From Thereva unica (taxonomy: Eukaryota > Arthropoda > Insecta > Diptera > Therevidae), in NCBI GenBank assembly GCA_949987705.1, contig OX465281.1:86642543-86706542 (forward strand): a DNA stretch of 64,000 nucleotides, in the 5' to 3' direction. Each line of letters opens with the position of its first letter. Position 1 is the stretch's first letter. Below the pieces are notes generated by a model that was not told the DNA's origin, searched no databases, and saw nothing but the letters and a program-made list of their open reading frames with translations. A program made the position numbers and the translations under genes. Of the stretch, positions 36,699 through 47,944 are shown piece by piece.

Positions 36699-37256
36699 AT
36701 GGGTAATCGTTATGAATGCGAAGAACAAGGCTACTGGGACAACTGGGACAGTTACCTCTACATCGACGAAGAGGTCTCGTTATCGCCTCCTACACCGGAT
36801 GGTTCGACGAGCCCTCTTAATCAAGCATTACAAGGTTCTACAACTACCCAGGAATATCCACCCGCGCTACCGGAGCAAACCAGGTATACTGTCTCAGCTA
36901 TCGAAGAACCGGCAAACATTAATGGGAGACCCGTCTCTTCGTTACGAATACTGCGACCAACACGTACGCTAAAGGAATATAAGGACAGAGAAAACAACGA
37001 GTTTCAACGTTTTACCACGAGAGAAGGTGTCGACATTTTTCTGTCCAAACAGGTATTATGCAAAATAGATTTCGAAAAAATCCAACGACGAAGGGGAAGG
37101 GAGCAGACGATTAACCTCCCCGGCCGTTATCAAGCGAAGGTTAAGGTAAAGGCCGACGGAAACATCCTCTTTCACCACTATCGGAAAAGAAGAATTTCAA
37201 AATTACGAAACTTGTTGATCGAGAACGATCAACGGGGGGGAGGATGTTCAACCTGA
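36699..37256 (+). CDS. BEL-1 second open frame, 185 aa, function unknown
   Basis: Starts MGNRYECEEQGYWDNWD, 86 bp after the gag-pol stop, and ends 12 bp inside the 3' LTR; its last codons contain the polypurine tract. The first part is acidic and Pro/Ser/Thr-rich. The C-terminal half is basic (EKIQRRRGREQTINLPGRYQ, HHYRKRRISKLRNLL). I see no signal peptide, membrane segment or zinc finger, so it does not look like an envelope protein. It occupies the env position and has a splice acceptor directly before the ATG. The frame is longer than chance expectation in a young element. A nucleic-acid-binding or regulatory accessory role is a guess from its charge. Confidence 0.7.
   Translation: MGNRYECEEQGYWDNWDSYLYIDEEVSLSPPTPDGSTSPLNQALQGSTTTQEYPPALPEQTRYTVSAIEEPANINGRPVSSLRILRPTRTLKEYKDRENNEFQRFTTREGVDIFLSKQVLCKIDFEKIQRRRGREQTINLPGRYQAKVKVKADGNILFHHYRKRRISKLRNLLIENDQRGGGCST
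37234..37244 (+). other. Polypurine tract of BEL-1
   Basis: GGGGGGGAGGA directly precedes the 3' LTR, as needed to prime plus-strand DNA synthesis. Confidence 0.85.
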
Positions 37257-38734
37257 ATCCTAAAATGAAAAAAGAAATTAGTAACATGAATTTTTGAATA
37301 TTTAAGTAATACCTGGTGCCTGGGTGTTACACAGGCACAATCCAACAATTAATATCTGAAATGAAAATGAAATTAATACACTCGAAGGGGCAAAATGTCA
37401 ACAAAGACCACAACAATAACAATGACATAATTAAAACAAATAAACATGAATTCCACATAAAACATACATAAATGAATTAAATATAACATATAACATGAAT
37501 TAATCGCGAATTAGTCTTATTAGATTAGTAAAAAAGGGGAAAATTGAATGAATTACAAGGGTTTTGATAAAACATAACCCCAAAATAAAAAATATAAAAG
37601 GCTACATTAAAACTGAAAACAACCATGCAGAAACACAATTAAACACTGTAGCTTATGCGACACTCACCTGAAACGCAACAAAATTGCGTTAATTAACCGG
37701 CACAGGTAAACAAAACACTCGCGACACGGAACTTCAAACTCGGGCTAACTTTGACATCTCGCGACGTTTGAGGTGTCAAAACAATACCAAATTTTCCGGC
37801 GAAAACAATGGTGATGCCAGAAAGGTAGTATTTTTTCGAAATTAAAAGATATTGCCAAAAAGATATTTTTACCTTAATGACAATAAGAAAAAAAAGGACA
37901 TTATGTTGAAAAGGGATGACAACAATTTTGTCAATTTTAGAGCAAATTTTGGAAATTCATCCCAGTTTTTCCAGGGAAATTGGAATTTCTCTAATGGATG
38001 CCTTTTTGCTTATAAAAAGCGGCAGCACCCAGCGATTGGACTTCTTAGTTTGTTTGAGAAATCATAGTGAGTTGGAAGATTTAGTGAAGTGAGTGACCAA
38101 AATCAAGGCAGGATCCACGCGAGAAAATAAGCAAATTATAGAAAGGTATCCAAGATTATACAAGGTAACAATTTGTTGTTTTTTATTTGTGGCATACATG
38201 CTATTAATTGGCATCAAGCCCGATATAAATTAACCATTAACGTGGGAGGTGTAAACATGCAAATCATTGCATCGCATCAAGCACGTTAATATTGTTTTCA
38301 GCCATCAACGCCGGTACATTGAGCAATAGAAAAAGGGAAGAAAATGTCAAGGTGCAAATTTCAAGTGAAGGTGTATTATAATTTTAAGGAATTTAATATT
38401 TAAGGTTATTATGTAAAAATAAAAAAAAGGATGAAATTGGAACAATAAATTTTAAATGTGCATTATTGTGGAGACTTGTGTAAATTAAAATTGAAATAAT
38501 AAATTATAAACGTACATTTATTGTGGAGACTTGTGAAATTGAAATTGAAATAATAAATTATAAAAGTGTATTTATTGTGGAGACATTTTTTTTATAAATA
38601 AATATCCAGTGGAGTGAGGAATATTGTCTTTTTACTGAAACTCAGTGTACATTCGAATCTTGTCTTTGAATCACGGAACAAATATAAATTGTCGTGCATT
38701 TTTTATATCGCTACACCAGGCCACCTATCGAACA
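37245..38734 (+). repeat. BEL-1 3' LTR
   Basis: Same length (1490 bp) and almost the same sequence as 29838-31327. TATA box at 38011. Directly followed by the CAGGG duplication and then CR1-B sequence. Confidence 0.96.
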
Positions 38735-41410
38735 CAGGGAAAAGTTTTGAGGTTGGAATACAGGGGACGAGAAAGATTTGAGGAAGCAAAATTGTCACAA
38801 ATTTCGGCTGAATTATAATTAAGATAGTTCTCGTATTGCATGGTGTAAGGGTAATTATCAACTTTTTTCTTTGTGTTGATAAATTGAAAGAATGCTCTGG
38901 GATCACTATACATTTTACCTTCCATGTTTCTGAGGTACTCTTTATATAGGATTTCGGACAGAGCATGAAATTGGTCATAGCAATTGAGAAATGCATCGAA
39001 ACTCGCAGTGTCTTTCTTCTTCAGATAGGTTTTCCAGAGTTTATTCTTCAGGTTTTTGGTACGTCTCAACTCGTTGTTGTACCACGGCTCGATAGGTACA
39101 CAGGATGCGAAAGTTTCATACAGGACGGAGTAAAATCTTGCTACATCGACATCCAACTCATTAGGTGAGAGCAACCAATTGAAATCGACCGAAGTGAGCT
39201 TGGATGACAGTTCCTCTAAGTTGGCTTTTTTAAAGTTAAAGGTAAAGGTTGACTCCTCTGGGATTGGCTTATTGTTAAAGACAGAACAATAGCTCAGTAG
39301 GAGAGGAGGGTGACAAGACAATTGAGCTAGGCTCAACATTCATGTAATCTGAGTCGGAAAAGAATACAAGATCTAACCGAATTCCTAAAATATTGTTCAC
39401 ACCGCTCATTTGGCACAAGCCGCAGGAAAATAAGGAATTTAGAAAGCTAGATTCTCTAGAGTTAAGGTTGTTTCCAGGAAGGTAGATATCGTCATCATCG
39501 CAAGATACCCATTTAACATTGGGTAAGTTAAAATCGCCTACAAGTAGGAGTTCATCTTTGGAATTCATCATATCTTCGATATGATTTATGCAAGAGATTA
39601 GAATATCATAGAGGTTTTGACCTTTATCGTCAAGAGTGCTGAACATATCTGGGGGGCAATTCTGGTTCGGTGCAGTGAAAACGTGAAAACATTTTACACG
39701 TTTACACCTTTGTTTGCTATTCTTATGCCCTGCAAACCACTGTCAAAAACTTTGCACGTATAAAACTTTTTTACACCGTGAAATTTAGAGTGAAGTCGTG
39801 AAAAGTTTACACTTTAGATATGTACCTACTAGATTTGATACACTGTCACTTGCTAGTATAAAAATTCAATTAAGCCTTTATTCAGCATTAAGTTTACACG
39901 AATGCAACGAGAATCGCTTTTTCAGGTTGAGTGCAGTGATAAAGTGAAAAAAGGTGTGTAAAACGCCAAGTGAGGGGTGGGCGAACAAAACGGCACATGT
40001 CCATGGTTGGCCGTTTTCAGTGTTTTGACGGAATCGTGTTCATTACACTAAACTGCAACTAATTTCAATCTCAGACACTTCAAAAATCACTTTCATGTAA
40101 TATTTTTTTGTTAGCAAAGTAACGGTTTCCCTGCAGAAAGGCATATGTCCTACGAATATTCATATTTTTTAACCATTCGTTAATGTGGATTTTCAAAAGG
40201 GCACGTATTTCATACAAAAAAGTTTTTAATCAACAATGGAAGTTCATTGCACCTCACCTGGGGCTCTAATTACATCGATTTGTATGTGCATCATAAAATG
40301 CACTAAAAATGCATTAAAATTTACCTCACTTTTGCCTCCCACGGCTCCAAAACAAGCCGTAGGGGGCACTATGACCCCTTAAAATTTGCGTAACAGTCCC
40401 TACTATTAGGAAAAAATACCAGAAAAATCCCCCCTTGCCTCTAAGGGGGCCAGGGAGCTCCCCAAAAGGCTAAAAACAAAAAAAAACATGTCCAGTTGGG
40501 TTCCTGCAAAAGGACACATGTCCATTCAAGAGTTTAACAAAACGGGACATGTCCCAGCTGTGTCCCTGCAAAAGGGCACATGTCCATTTTTGTTTTAAGT
40601 TTTTCTCTTAAAGTATTAAACATATTTAAAAATTTTTTTTTCCGTCTGAATGAGTTCAAATAGTAGCACAACCTACCATACTCATAAATAGTTAATGTAA
40701 TCAGTTCAGAGGCAGAAACAGTTTTTTGCGATTTCTGAACAATTTGCAAAACTGGACATGTGCCGTTTTGTTCACCCACTCCTCAAGTGTAAACTTTTTT
40801 TCACGTTTTCACTGCCCCGAACCAGAATTGACTCCCTGGTGGGATGTAACAGCAAATTAAAAATAAGTTGTTATGAACAAGGGAGACTTTGAGAGCAAGG
40901 ACCTCAATGTATAAAGTGTTGGAAGAATCAGGAAGCGTTGAGAAGGCTACTACATGCAAATAGTACACCACCACCACGAGCCTCCGAGTCAATATATCTA
41001 TCCCTCCGAAAAACTTGGAAGGAAGAGTCGAAAAGTTCGGCATTAAGAATCCCACTGTATTACCATGTTTCTGTAAAAGCGATTATATCGAAATCACTGG
41101 CCGAAGTCGACAGAAACACATCTTGGGTTTTAGATCTGATTCCTCTCACGTTTTGGTAATAGAGTATCCGGAGTGCGCTGCCTCCACCGAAGGGCCCTTT
41201 TATGGCCGGGTTGTTCAGGGCTGTGGTGTTTAGAGCAGCTGCATCATCCTCCGTTAGAGAAACAGCTGTGGGACAGGGTGTAGAAAGAAGGTTCTCCCCT
41301 ACCTGCGGGGCGTCATAAGATACTGGCTCCGCCGAGGGGGAGTTTATTCTATCACTAACATTTTCAAATTTTAACGATAGAGAACTCAGGGCTTTGTGAT
41401 TTTGCACCAC
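38735..41410 (-). pseudogene. CR1-B endonuclease and pre-RT region, split by a MITE
   Basis: Minus-strand order: 41410-41060 runs into the endonuclease start (ALRILYYQNVRGIRSKTQDVF, DFDIIAFTETW). 41055-40831 continues with a frameshift (RYIDSEARGGGVLFACSS, CCYIPPGS). After the insert, 39646-39275 has MFSTLDDKGQNLYDILI, DELLLVGDFNLPNVKW and FLNSLFSCGLCQMSGV. 39339-38740 is the linker toward RT (IEPWYNNELRRTKNLKNKLW, DPRAFFQFINTKKKVDNYPY). The latter continues beyond BEL-1 at 29835. The protein is an APE-type endonuclease that nicks target DNA. The MITE and BEL-1 break it. Confidence 0.88.
39657..40830. mobile_element. 1.2-kb inverted-repeat element in CR1-B, unclassified
   Basis: Ends CAATTCTGGTTCGG followed by GCAGTGAAAACGTGAAAA are repeated inverted at the right end. 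A second inverted pair lies inside (AACAAAACGGCACATGTCC at about 39985 and its inverse at about 40752). The right half holds repeated CTGCAAAAGG-CACATGTCCATT units. No coding frame and no clear target duplication; the CR1 reading frame resumes on each side (PPGS / PDMFST). Confidence 0.75.
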
Positions 41411-41964
41411 TGCTGTTGACAGTGATTCAATATCAGCCCGAACACGCTTCGTACTCCTTTTAATGTCGTCTAATATAGGATGAAGAGGAGCTAAAGAGTT
41501 GACAGAGCAGGATGAAGTGGCGACAGGATTGAGGATCGCTGAATGTATGTCGTCGACCGAGTCAAAGACTGTTGCAACCCGGGAACCCTCATTAGGGAAC
41601 CCGAGTTGGTCGCAACAGAATCGAGGGTGTCTGATAAACTATCGAGGCGGACGTTGATTGACTGGACATCATCGGCTAACATCTGGAAATGTGAGACATT
41701 TTTAAAGAAAGTGTTAAAACGACCCATGACTTTTTCATGTCCATCGAGAAAGACATCAGAGACGTCCTTCATTAGTCTTAGGACGTGGCAGGGTTGAATG
41801 TTGAAGCATTCATTGCAAGTTGACCCTCTAGGGGCCGAAGGTTTGCCACTTACGCGAGGATTGAGGCAGGTGAGGTGAAAAACGCCTCCACATACACCAT
41901 CACAGAAAATCCCATCTCAGGCAATTTCCGAAGAGCACAGCTTGCGGACCTGTTGACCCGCCAT
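41411..41964 (-). pseudogene. CR1-B ORF1 with PHD-type zinc finger
   Basis: Starts MAGQQVRKLCSSEIA (41964), then an in-frame stop. It continues DGIFCDGVCGGVFHLTCLN...CNECFNIQPC, spacing its Cys and His like a PHD finger. Downstream is a coiled-coil-like stretch (FKNVSHFQMLADDVQSINVRLDSLSDTL, 41772-41491). ORF1 proteins of CR1-type elements are RNA/chromatin-binding, and PHD-bearing ORF1s are known in that clade. The stop and later frame breaks make it inactive. Confidence 0.75.
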
Positions 41965-42115
41965 TAGAAAGAAAAATAGTAAGATTAAAAAAAAGAAAAA
42001 AAAAATTTGAATACGATAAAACCCCGATTTAACTGCGAAAACAAATTTGACAAAATTGTTTAAAACAATTACATATATGCAGTTTGAGTGCAGATGGGTT
42101 TCGAAACGTTGCATA

Positions 42116-44050
42116 ACCTCAGGTGAAAAAAAAAATAAGAAAAGGAAAAATATTAAAAAATGAGGTTATGGCCATTGATTATAGAGTAAGTAGATATGGA
42201 CAAACATCTTTCCAGCTGGTTTGTTAGATGGCGATAGTTGTACCGATTTAAGTTTTAGTGATAGGAATTTTTGTTTTAAACCTCTAAAATCAATGGGAAT
42301 GGGCTTTCAACATTAATAATATTTATAATAATATTTCTTTCTGAGTGCAAAATAATCATAAAATACACATTTTTTTTTAATTTTGTTATTTTTTAGTAAA
42401 AATTGAAAAAAGAAGATTTGCGCCTGAATTTAAAAAGCATTTCAAAGCCCTTGACGCATATTAGAAGAAAAACCAAAAGTTTCGGATCTAAAAATAGATT
42501 CCTGCGCGGGTATTCCTTTTGTTTTGCTTTGGAAGGGGGTGGGTGGGCTGAAACTACGATGATTTCTTGGTCGGTGGCTGAAATTTATGAATGAAGAAAT
42601 TAATGAATGGGAAGAGATTTAATAGGAAATAGCATCGCGTTTTTTTTAATTTGAGAAAAATGGAATAGGTTTTTTTTAGCAAAAATTCATGTTTTTGTGT
42701 ATTTATTTTATTATTGCTTATAGAGAAAATTTGAGCCATTTAGTTTGGGTCAATTTAAATATATGTATGTGTTTACTTACAATAATAGAATTATAATAAA
42801 GAATATCAGAATTATCATATTTCTCAAGATTAGGTAGTCGTCAATGAAGGAAGAAAGTTTCCGATTTTGAAAGATTTTTTTAAATGTTATTATATAGGGT
42901 AATTGTTTACTTTATTAGTCCGCCAGTCCTCTGTTCTGGGAGCAGCAATAAAAGATTGTTCCCAATTCGAGAATGAGGTAGAGGTTGGGTGGGAGAGTTT
43001 TTGGGTCTTACAATCCAGCGTCAAAGTCATTACTGCAATAACTGCTTATTAAAGACATAAAATAATACTTGTAAAAAGGTGATTTTTACAAAATTTCAAC
43101 AGTGAATAACTTTTTAAGGGATGACCAAGGGCTAATTCCAAAAGAAACGTGTTCAGGTCAACCTCCCTAATTACCCCCACTCCTACCCCCTGCAAGTGGC
43201 GTGATATAGTAAATAATTACCAAAAACTCTAAGAATTTTGGTAAATTTATGTTCATGTATATATCAAACTTATTATACAACTGGAAGCCTGCCGTGAAAA
43301 CCCATAATTAGTGGCCGGTGCCTCAGCACAAAAACACACTTGTTTTGTGCCACAAAAAGATTGCAAAGAAGTAGGAATTCTTGATGTTTAGGTTGTAACG
43401 GGAGCCAAAATCAAAAAAGAAATTTGTAGATGTAGAAATAATGTGTAATTATAAGCATGATGAGGGATCGCAGGCTCTTGCTTGGGACGACCAGTTTTAA
43501 TGAAGGTGCTTGGTTTTAGTACTAGAAGAACAGACGATGAAAAATCGAGAATAAAAAACTCTAGTATGTACCTATAATTTAACCAAAAATTGAAAGGTCT
43601 TCGTGATATTCAATATTCATCGTACTGGGTTGTTGGGCATGTGAGCCTTATAGTCCATCCACACGACACACACTTTGTTCGCGCGAGCTTAGTTCCCATA
43701 CACTTTTATCCGTAAAACAAAGGAAAGCCGCTGGAAAGGTGCCCACGTCGGCCGTTTCATTCAAACATCAAAGTGCGACGGACTAGAGCCACTTTCGTAT
43801 AGACCCACTATTAAACATCAAATCCACTTCAGCTAGTTTATTAATAAGTTCTATAAATAATTCGACAGTATTTTCATTCATTTTTAATATATTTTTTGGT
43901 TCAAGGGTAACAGTTATTACTTTGCAAATCACTGAGTTGATTGAATAGATAGAAAAACCGCCCCTCTTCAAAACTACACACATTTTGCAGAAAATTAAGA
44001 GTAGAGTTATGCGGGCAACGAAAAAAGTGAAAAATTCGACGCCTGATGGA
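42116..44050. other. Unassigned block in BEL-2
   Basis: AT-rich, no conserved domain. About 35 bp at 42173-42208 (AAGTAGATATGGACAAAC) recurs inverted at 46136-46175, hinting that 42.2-46.2 kb entered as one unit. I could not find a target duplication. Confidence 0.4.
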
Positions 44051-44392
44051 AAACATCTCAGTTCTAAAGAACTGATTTGAGAGCTTCGTTTGTGGCTGTT
44101 CAATGAAGCCAGTACTAGATGGCGCCGAATCACGGCGGGCGTTACCCAAGGGTCGATTCTCTCACCTGATCTCTTTCTAATATTCATTAGTGATCTGCTC
44201 TTAATCCGCTCCAACCCAATTCGTAGGTGTGCCTACTTCTACGCCTTCCTAAATATAAGACAAGCACGGACCAGACCTTGTCGAATAGAGTGTGAACTCT
44301 CATCCCTACGAAAACTTGTACCATCCTTCTCTTTACCTCAGTGGGCAAAAAGAACGTAATAGCTGACTCATCTCTTAACATCTCTTACAAAT

Positions 44393-44495
44393 CCACCAAG
44401 GCAAACAAACATTTGCTCGCGGGCTATGCACATCTGAAACATCATCTTTTTACGTAATTATCACGTCAAAAGCCTGCGAGCAAATGCCTTGGTGG
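44393..44495. mobile_element. 103-bp hairpin MITE
   Basis: CCACCAAGGCAAACAAACAT at the left and the inverse CCTTGGTGG at the right; the second halves (TTTGCTCGCGGGCT / inverse) also pair. Flanking AAT/ATT extends the palindrome, so the target duplication is unclear. Confidence 0.7.
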
Positions 44496-44512
44496 ATTCG
44501 TACCATAATCAG

Positions 44513-44691
44513 GGGCCCTATTCCCTATTACAATATTGTTAAATCCGATCCGAAAACGAAACAGCTTTCAAGTAAAAATTTGCCAATATTGTTAAATTTT
44601 CATGTAAAATGAATGTTAATATTGAATAGAAAATTCGGTTTCGGCATTTCATTAAAAAAATATGACAATATTGTAATAGAGAATAAGGTCC
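44513..44691. mobile_element. GGGCCYTATTCTC MITE, copy in Jockey C
   Basis: Ends GGGCCCTATTCCCTATTACA and inverse of GGACCTTATTCTCTATTACA, flanked by CAG (44510-44512 and 44692-44694). 179 bp, no coding. A second, longer copy is at 49654. Confidence 0.85.
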
Positions 44692-46622
44692 CAGATCTGC
44701 GATGGAGTAATCACATATTCCAAATCGCCAAACAAGCTTATCAATGCCTGAGATTTCTCAAGGGATGCAAGCTCCTCCTTCAGCCAGCTGCCCTGACTAC
44801 AATCTACAAGTCCTACATTCCGCCTTGTATTTAATTGTATTGAATATAACTCATATATCTTGGCAGAAATTATATTCCCACGGCCACACCCCATACGACA
44901 CATGACCTCAAACCCAAAGTCCACGAACCTTCCGGCACAAGCCACCATCGAAGACCTCGATACTTCGGGATCATCCTGCTTACAGACGCTTAGTTAGCAA
45001 TATTGTACCATTATTAATATTAAGTAAGTCAGGTGTAAGCTTTTCTCTCATCTTTGGAAAAATTAAATTAAAGAACAGAGCTTCAGTTTCGGTTTAGTCT
45101 TTATCAAAATGCGTCTGGTTGTAATTACTATAATTTTTTTTATATGAAAAAACCAAGCTTTGTTTAATTGTCCTCTCAATTTATTTTAACTCATCGTTAA
45201 AATAAACTCTGCCTAAATCCTTAGCTTTTGTTGTAATAAAAAACTTTAAATTTAATTGTTTTTGACGGTTGCGTGGCGCGAACCGATATTACCCTAAAAA
45301 TTAGCTTGCCTTGACTGGACAAGGTGCAAAACGAAGAAGGTGTATTGGCGATAGCACCCTTTTGCTCCTCTATATACTCTTCAAGCCACTGTAGAAATGT
45401 ATTTTTACCGCTTTTACCTACATGCAAATTCCCAAGACTAGCCAACTCGGCCCACCCCAGGCCCACTACATACCTCCCCTTCGTTGATAAATAGAACACA
45501 CAGTCGGTGTTGCTGGGACCATATAACACCTCACAGATAAAACCCAAGGTTCATCGAAATCTACTGACGCACTATCCAGACTAACCTAAACTTATTAATA
45601 ACGATAAATAAAATCAAAAATAAAAATTATTTAATTATTTTATATATGTATGTATATCAATAATAATACAATTATCTGTAAAAATTTCAAATTTCTACGA
45701 ACTAAAATACCTGGGAAAAAAATCTAAAAATTTGTCATTCAAAATTCGTTAAATGAAATAATCCCTGAAAACACATTTCAATTTTTTCAACATAATAAAA
45801 AACGCTTGATGCCAAATTTCCCATTAAAATTATTTCGCCCATTCATTTCATGCCCTCATTGTCAAATTTCACCCAGCGAAATCATCATTTTTTCATCCTC
45901 CTTGCCCTTCCTGAGCAAAACAATAGGAATAAGCGCATAGTAATCTATTTTTAGATCCACCACCACTAAAATCAAAGCCGCAGCTTCTGATTTTTTTTCA
46001 AATGCGCGAAGGGCTTTAACTTGAACAAGAAAAAGTTTATTTCGGAAACTAACCTTATATAGCGGAGCATAAAACCCTGCGATACTAGCGCACCCACCTC
46101 GTGGTGCCGTAACTGGAAGTTAATTTGACTCGCGTTTGTCCATATCTACTTAGTATATAATCAATGTTATGGCATTGAAAATAAAATTAACACCCAATTT
46201 TATTTTTATTCTTTTATGCCCTCTGCACAAAAAAAGTGCCATGGCTTCTCGATGGAACAGTGGACATGAATATCAAACGAATATATAACAAATGAAACGA
46301 AAGATTTAAATGGTTTTATGTTTTTTTTTCGATCTGTTATATACACTATATACATACAAACATACACATACATACAAACATACAACAACGATCAACAAAT
46401 CCACACCACACAACTTTTTTTAAAAAATACTTACACAGTATTCATGCTCAAAAGTGGAAACCGCTACGTAATGAAACTATTAAAAATGCAGTGAATGATA
46501 AATAAATGCTGATGATTTGAGACCACGTGCATACATCTACGCATAATTACTGCCCAGGCGCAGCCAATATCATGCCATAGAGTGAGTCATCGTTAATAAC
46601 TCATTAGTGTCAGCCTTAGTTA

Positions 46623-47109
46623 TACCACGTTCGCACTGAGCCGAAATTACATGATTTCGGCTATTTTGGTGATTTCGCCCAAAATCACGTTCAAAATCAT
46701 GTGATTTCCCATGTATTCTTGTGATTTCGAAATCATCTCAAACCACGTAATTTTGTCAAAATTACGAACGAAATCATGTCGAAGCCAATACTCAAACCTA
46801 AAAATCGAATTCAGCCCAATTCAGCACTTCTCTCTTGATGGTGAGCTTGTCAGTTTGACACATTTTAATAACACAATTTTGATTTTTCACATTTTAAAAT
46901 ACAAAAACCCAAGATATATAAAATAAATAAGCTATGGGCTTTGTTGTAAGAGGAATTGCTAGTGAAATTCGGGCAGAAAAAAACGAAGACATGAGTAGTG
47001 CTAGAAAAAACTGTCAAATGAAATCATTTCAATCCAGTGCGAAGGGTTCTAGATAATTTCAAAATCACTTTCCGAAATCACCTAATTTCGGCTCAGTGCG
47101 GACATGGTA
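46623..47109. mobile_element. Harbinger-type MITE, 487 bp
   Basis: Ends TACCACGTTCGCACTGAGCC and the inverse of TACCATGTCCGCACTGAGCC, continuing into GAAATTA...TGATTTCG. TTA flanks both ends (46620-46622 and 47110-47112). No transposase frame. Confidence 0.9.
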
Positions 47110-47944
47110 TTAGGCCCACTGCTATCCCCACTACGCCCTCCTCTACATACCTAAACTAGATCCCAACTCAGCCCTCAAACTCAGTAATGAGTCATGGTAA
47201 CGATTTTTGTTCCGCACATTCTTTTAAATAGACCCCAGGGATAAGACATATTCATGTCAAAAAAGGAATTAAGAGAAAAAGAAAAATATTTTAAAAAAAG
47301 ATTAAAAATTGCACTTAAGGTAAAGGTTACCAACCTCGAACAGCTGGAGAAACCTTAGCACAACAACACAAAAAAACAAAAGAAAACACCGAACACAAAA
47401 ACAAGAAAAAGAAAATAAAAAGCTCGAGATTGTCACTATCACCAGAAATTAAAAGCAAGTTGAAACACTAAATTAAGTAATTTACTAACTAAAAAATGTA
47501 ACAGCATCTATTTTTATTTAGAATGGCCTTTATTTCATTGGGATGGATTTTTTTGATCTTATGGCAATCAGAATTGTCACGTTTCCCTCCACAAAATATG
47601 CAGGCCTCGCCAAATGTTGTCAGCAGCTGGTATTCTCGCTACATAGGAAGCTCTTCTATTTTGTTCAAGCAATATTTCCACGACCAAGAGCTGACATTGC
47701 TAATGTTATCTTTTGCTCGTTTTCTAATTCTTGTTGCAAGAATTTCATCAATCTTACTAATCCATGCTCGGTATGATTTTCATTTTCTACATTTAACCCT
47801 GAAAAATAAACGTTATATCTTTGCCAAGAACGCAATAATCCTTCTGTTAAACAAGACTCGACTCGTGGCGTGATTTTAACCATCTTTGGATTAAAATAAT
47901 TATCCATAGCCACGTCATATTTTTCTGTTTTTTATATAGGAGTC

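Larger units (their letters stand above)
29838..38734 (+). mobile_element. BEL-1: young, structurally complete BEL/Pao retrotransposon
   Basis: Two 1490-bp LTRs starting TGTTCAACCTG and ending TATCGAACA are flanked by CAGGG on both sides (29833-29837 and 38735-38739). By eye they differ at about five positions (for example GCCTGGATG/GCCTGGGTG and TATACCGC/TATATCGC), about 0.3 per cent. Inside are a primer-binding-site-like TGG just after the 5' LTR, an open gag-pol of 1737 codons, a 185-codon second frame and a polypurine tract. All parts needed for an autonomous element are present. It lies in CR1-B, opposite to CR1-B's orientation. Confidence 0.96.
28261..42115 (-). mobile_element. CR1-like non-LTR retrotransposon, copy B (near full-length, interrupted)
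   Basis: Same family as copy A: both end in GCTGAGACATGCAAAC (plus-strand view) and share RT sequence. Copy B reaches ORF1, so it is the longer one; its 5' edge near 42115 is approximate. It is split by BEL-1 (29838-38734, duplication CAGGG) and by an inverted-repeat element (39657-40830). Its 3' end directly abuts the BEL-2 protease region at 28260. Coding fragments are listed separately. Confidence 0.85.
44055..45600 (+). pseudogene. Jockey-like non-LTR relic (copy C)
   Basis: A decayed copy of the same family as 47863-50938. RT fragment ITAGVTQGSILSPDLFLIFISDLL is at 44130-44205, then an AFLNIRQARTRPC segment. After two MITEs come DLRWSNHIFQIAKQAYQCLRFLKGC and LTTIYKSYIPP (44690-44830). 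After an unassigned insert of about 430 bp, DNA matching copy D resumes (near GACAAGGTGCAAAA, 45318) to about 45600. The catalytic FADD segment is lost. Not functional. Confidence 0.82.

Noticed and set aside
43783..44214. 143-codon minus-strand frame
   Set aside because: Overlaps the Jockey C RT start on the other strand and shows no domain.
45135..45160. Inverse of the Jockey 3' end (ATGAAAAAACCAAGCTT)
   Set aside because: Too short and without further similarity to call a second inverted copy.
45221..45547. 108-codon minus-strand frame
   Set aside because: Antisense of the Jockey C 3' region, which aligns to copy D on the plus strand.
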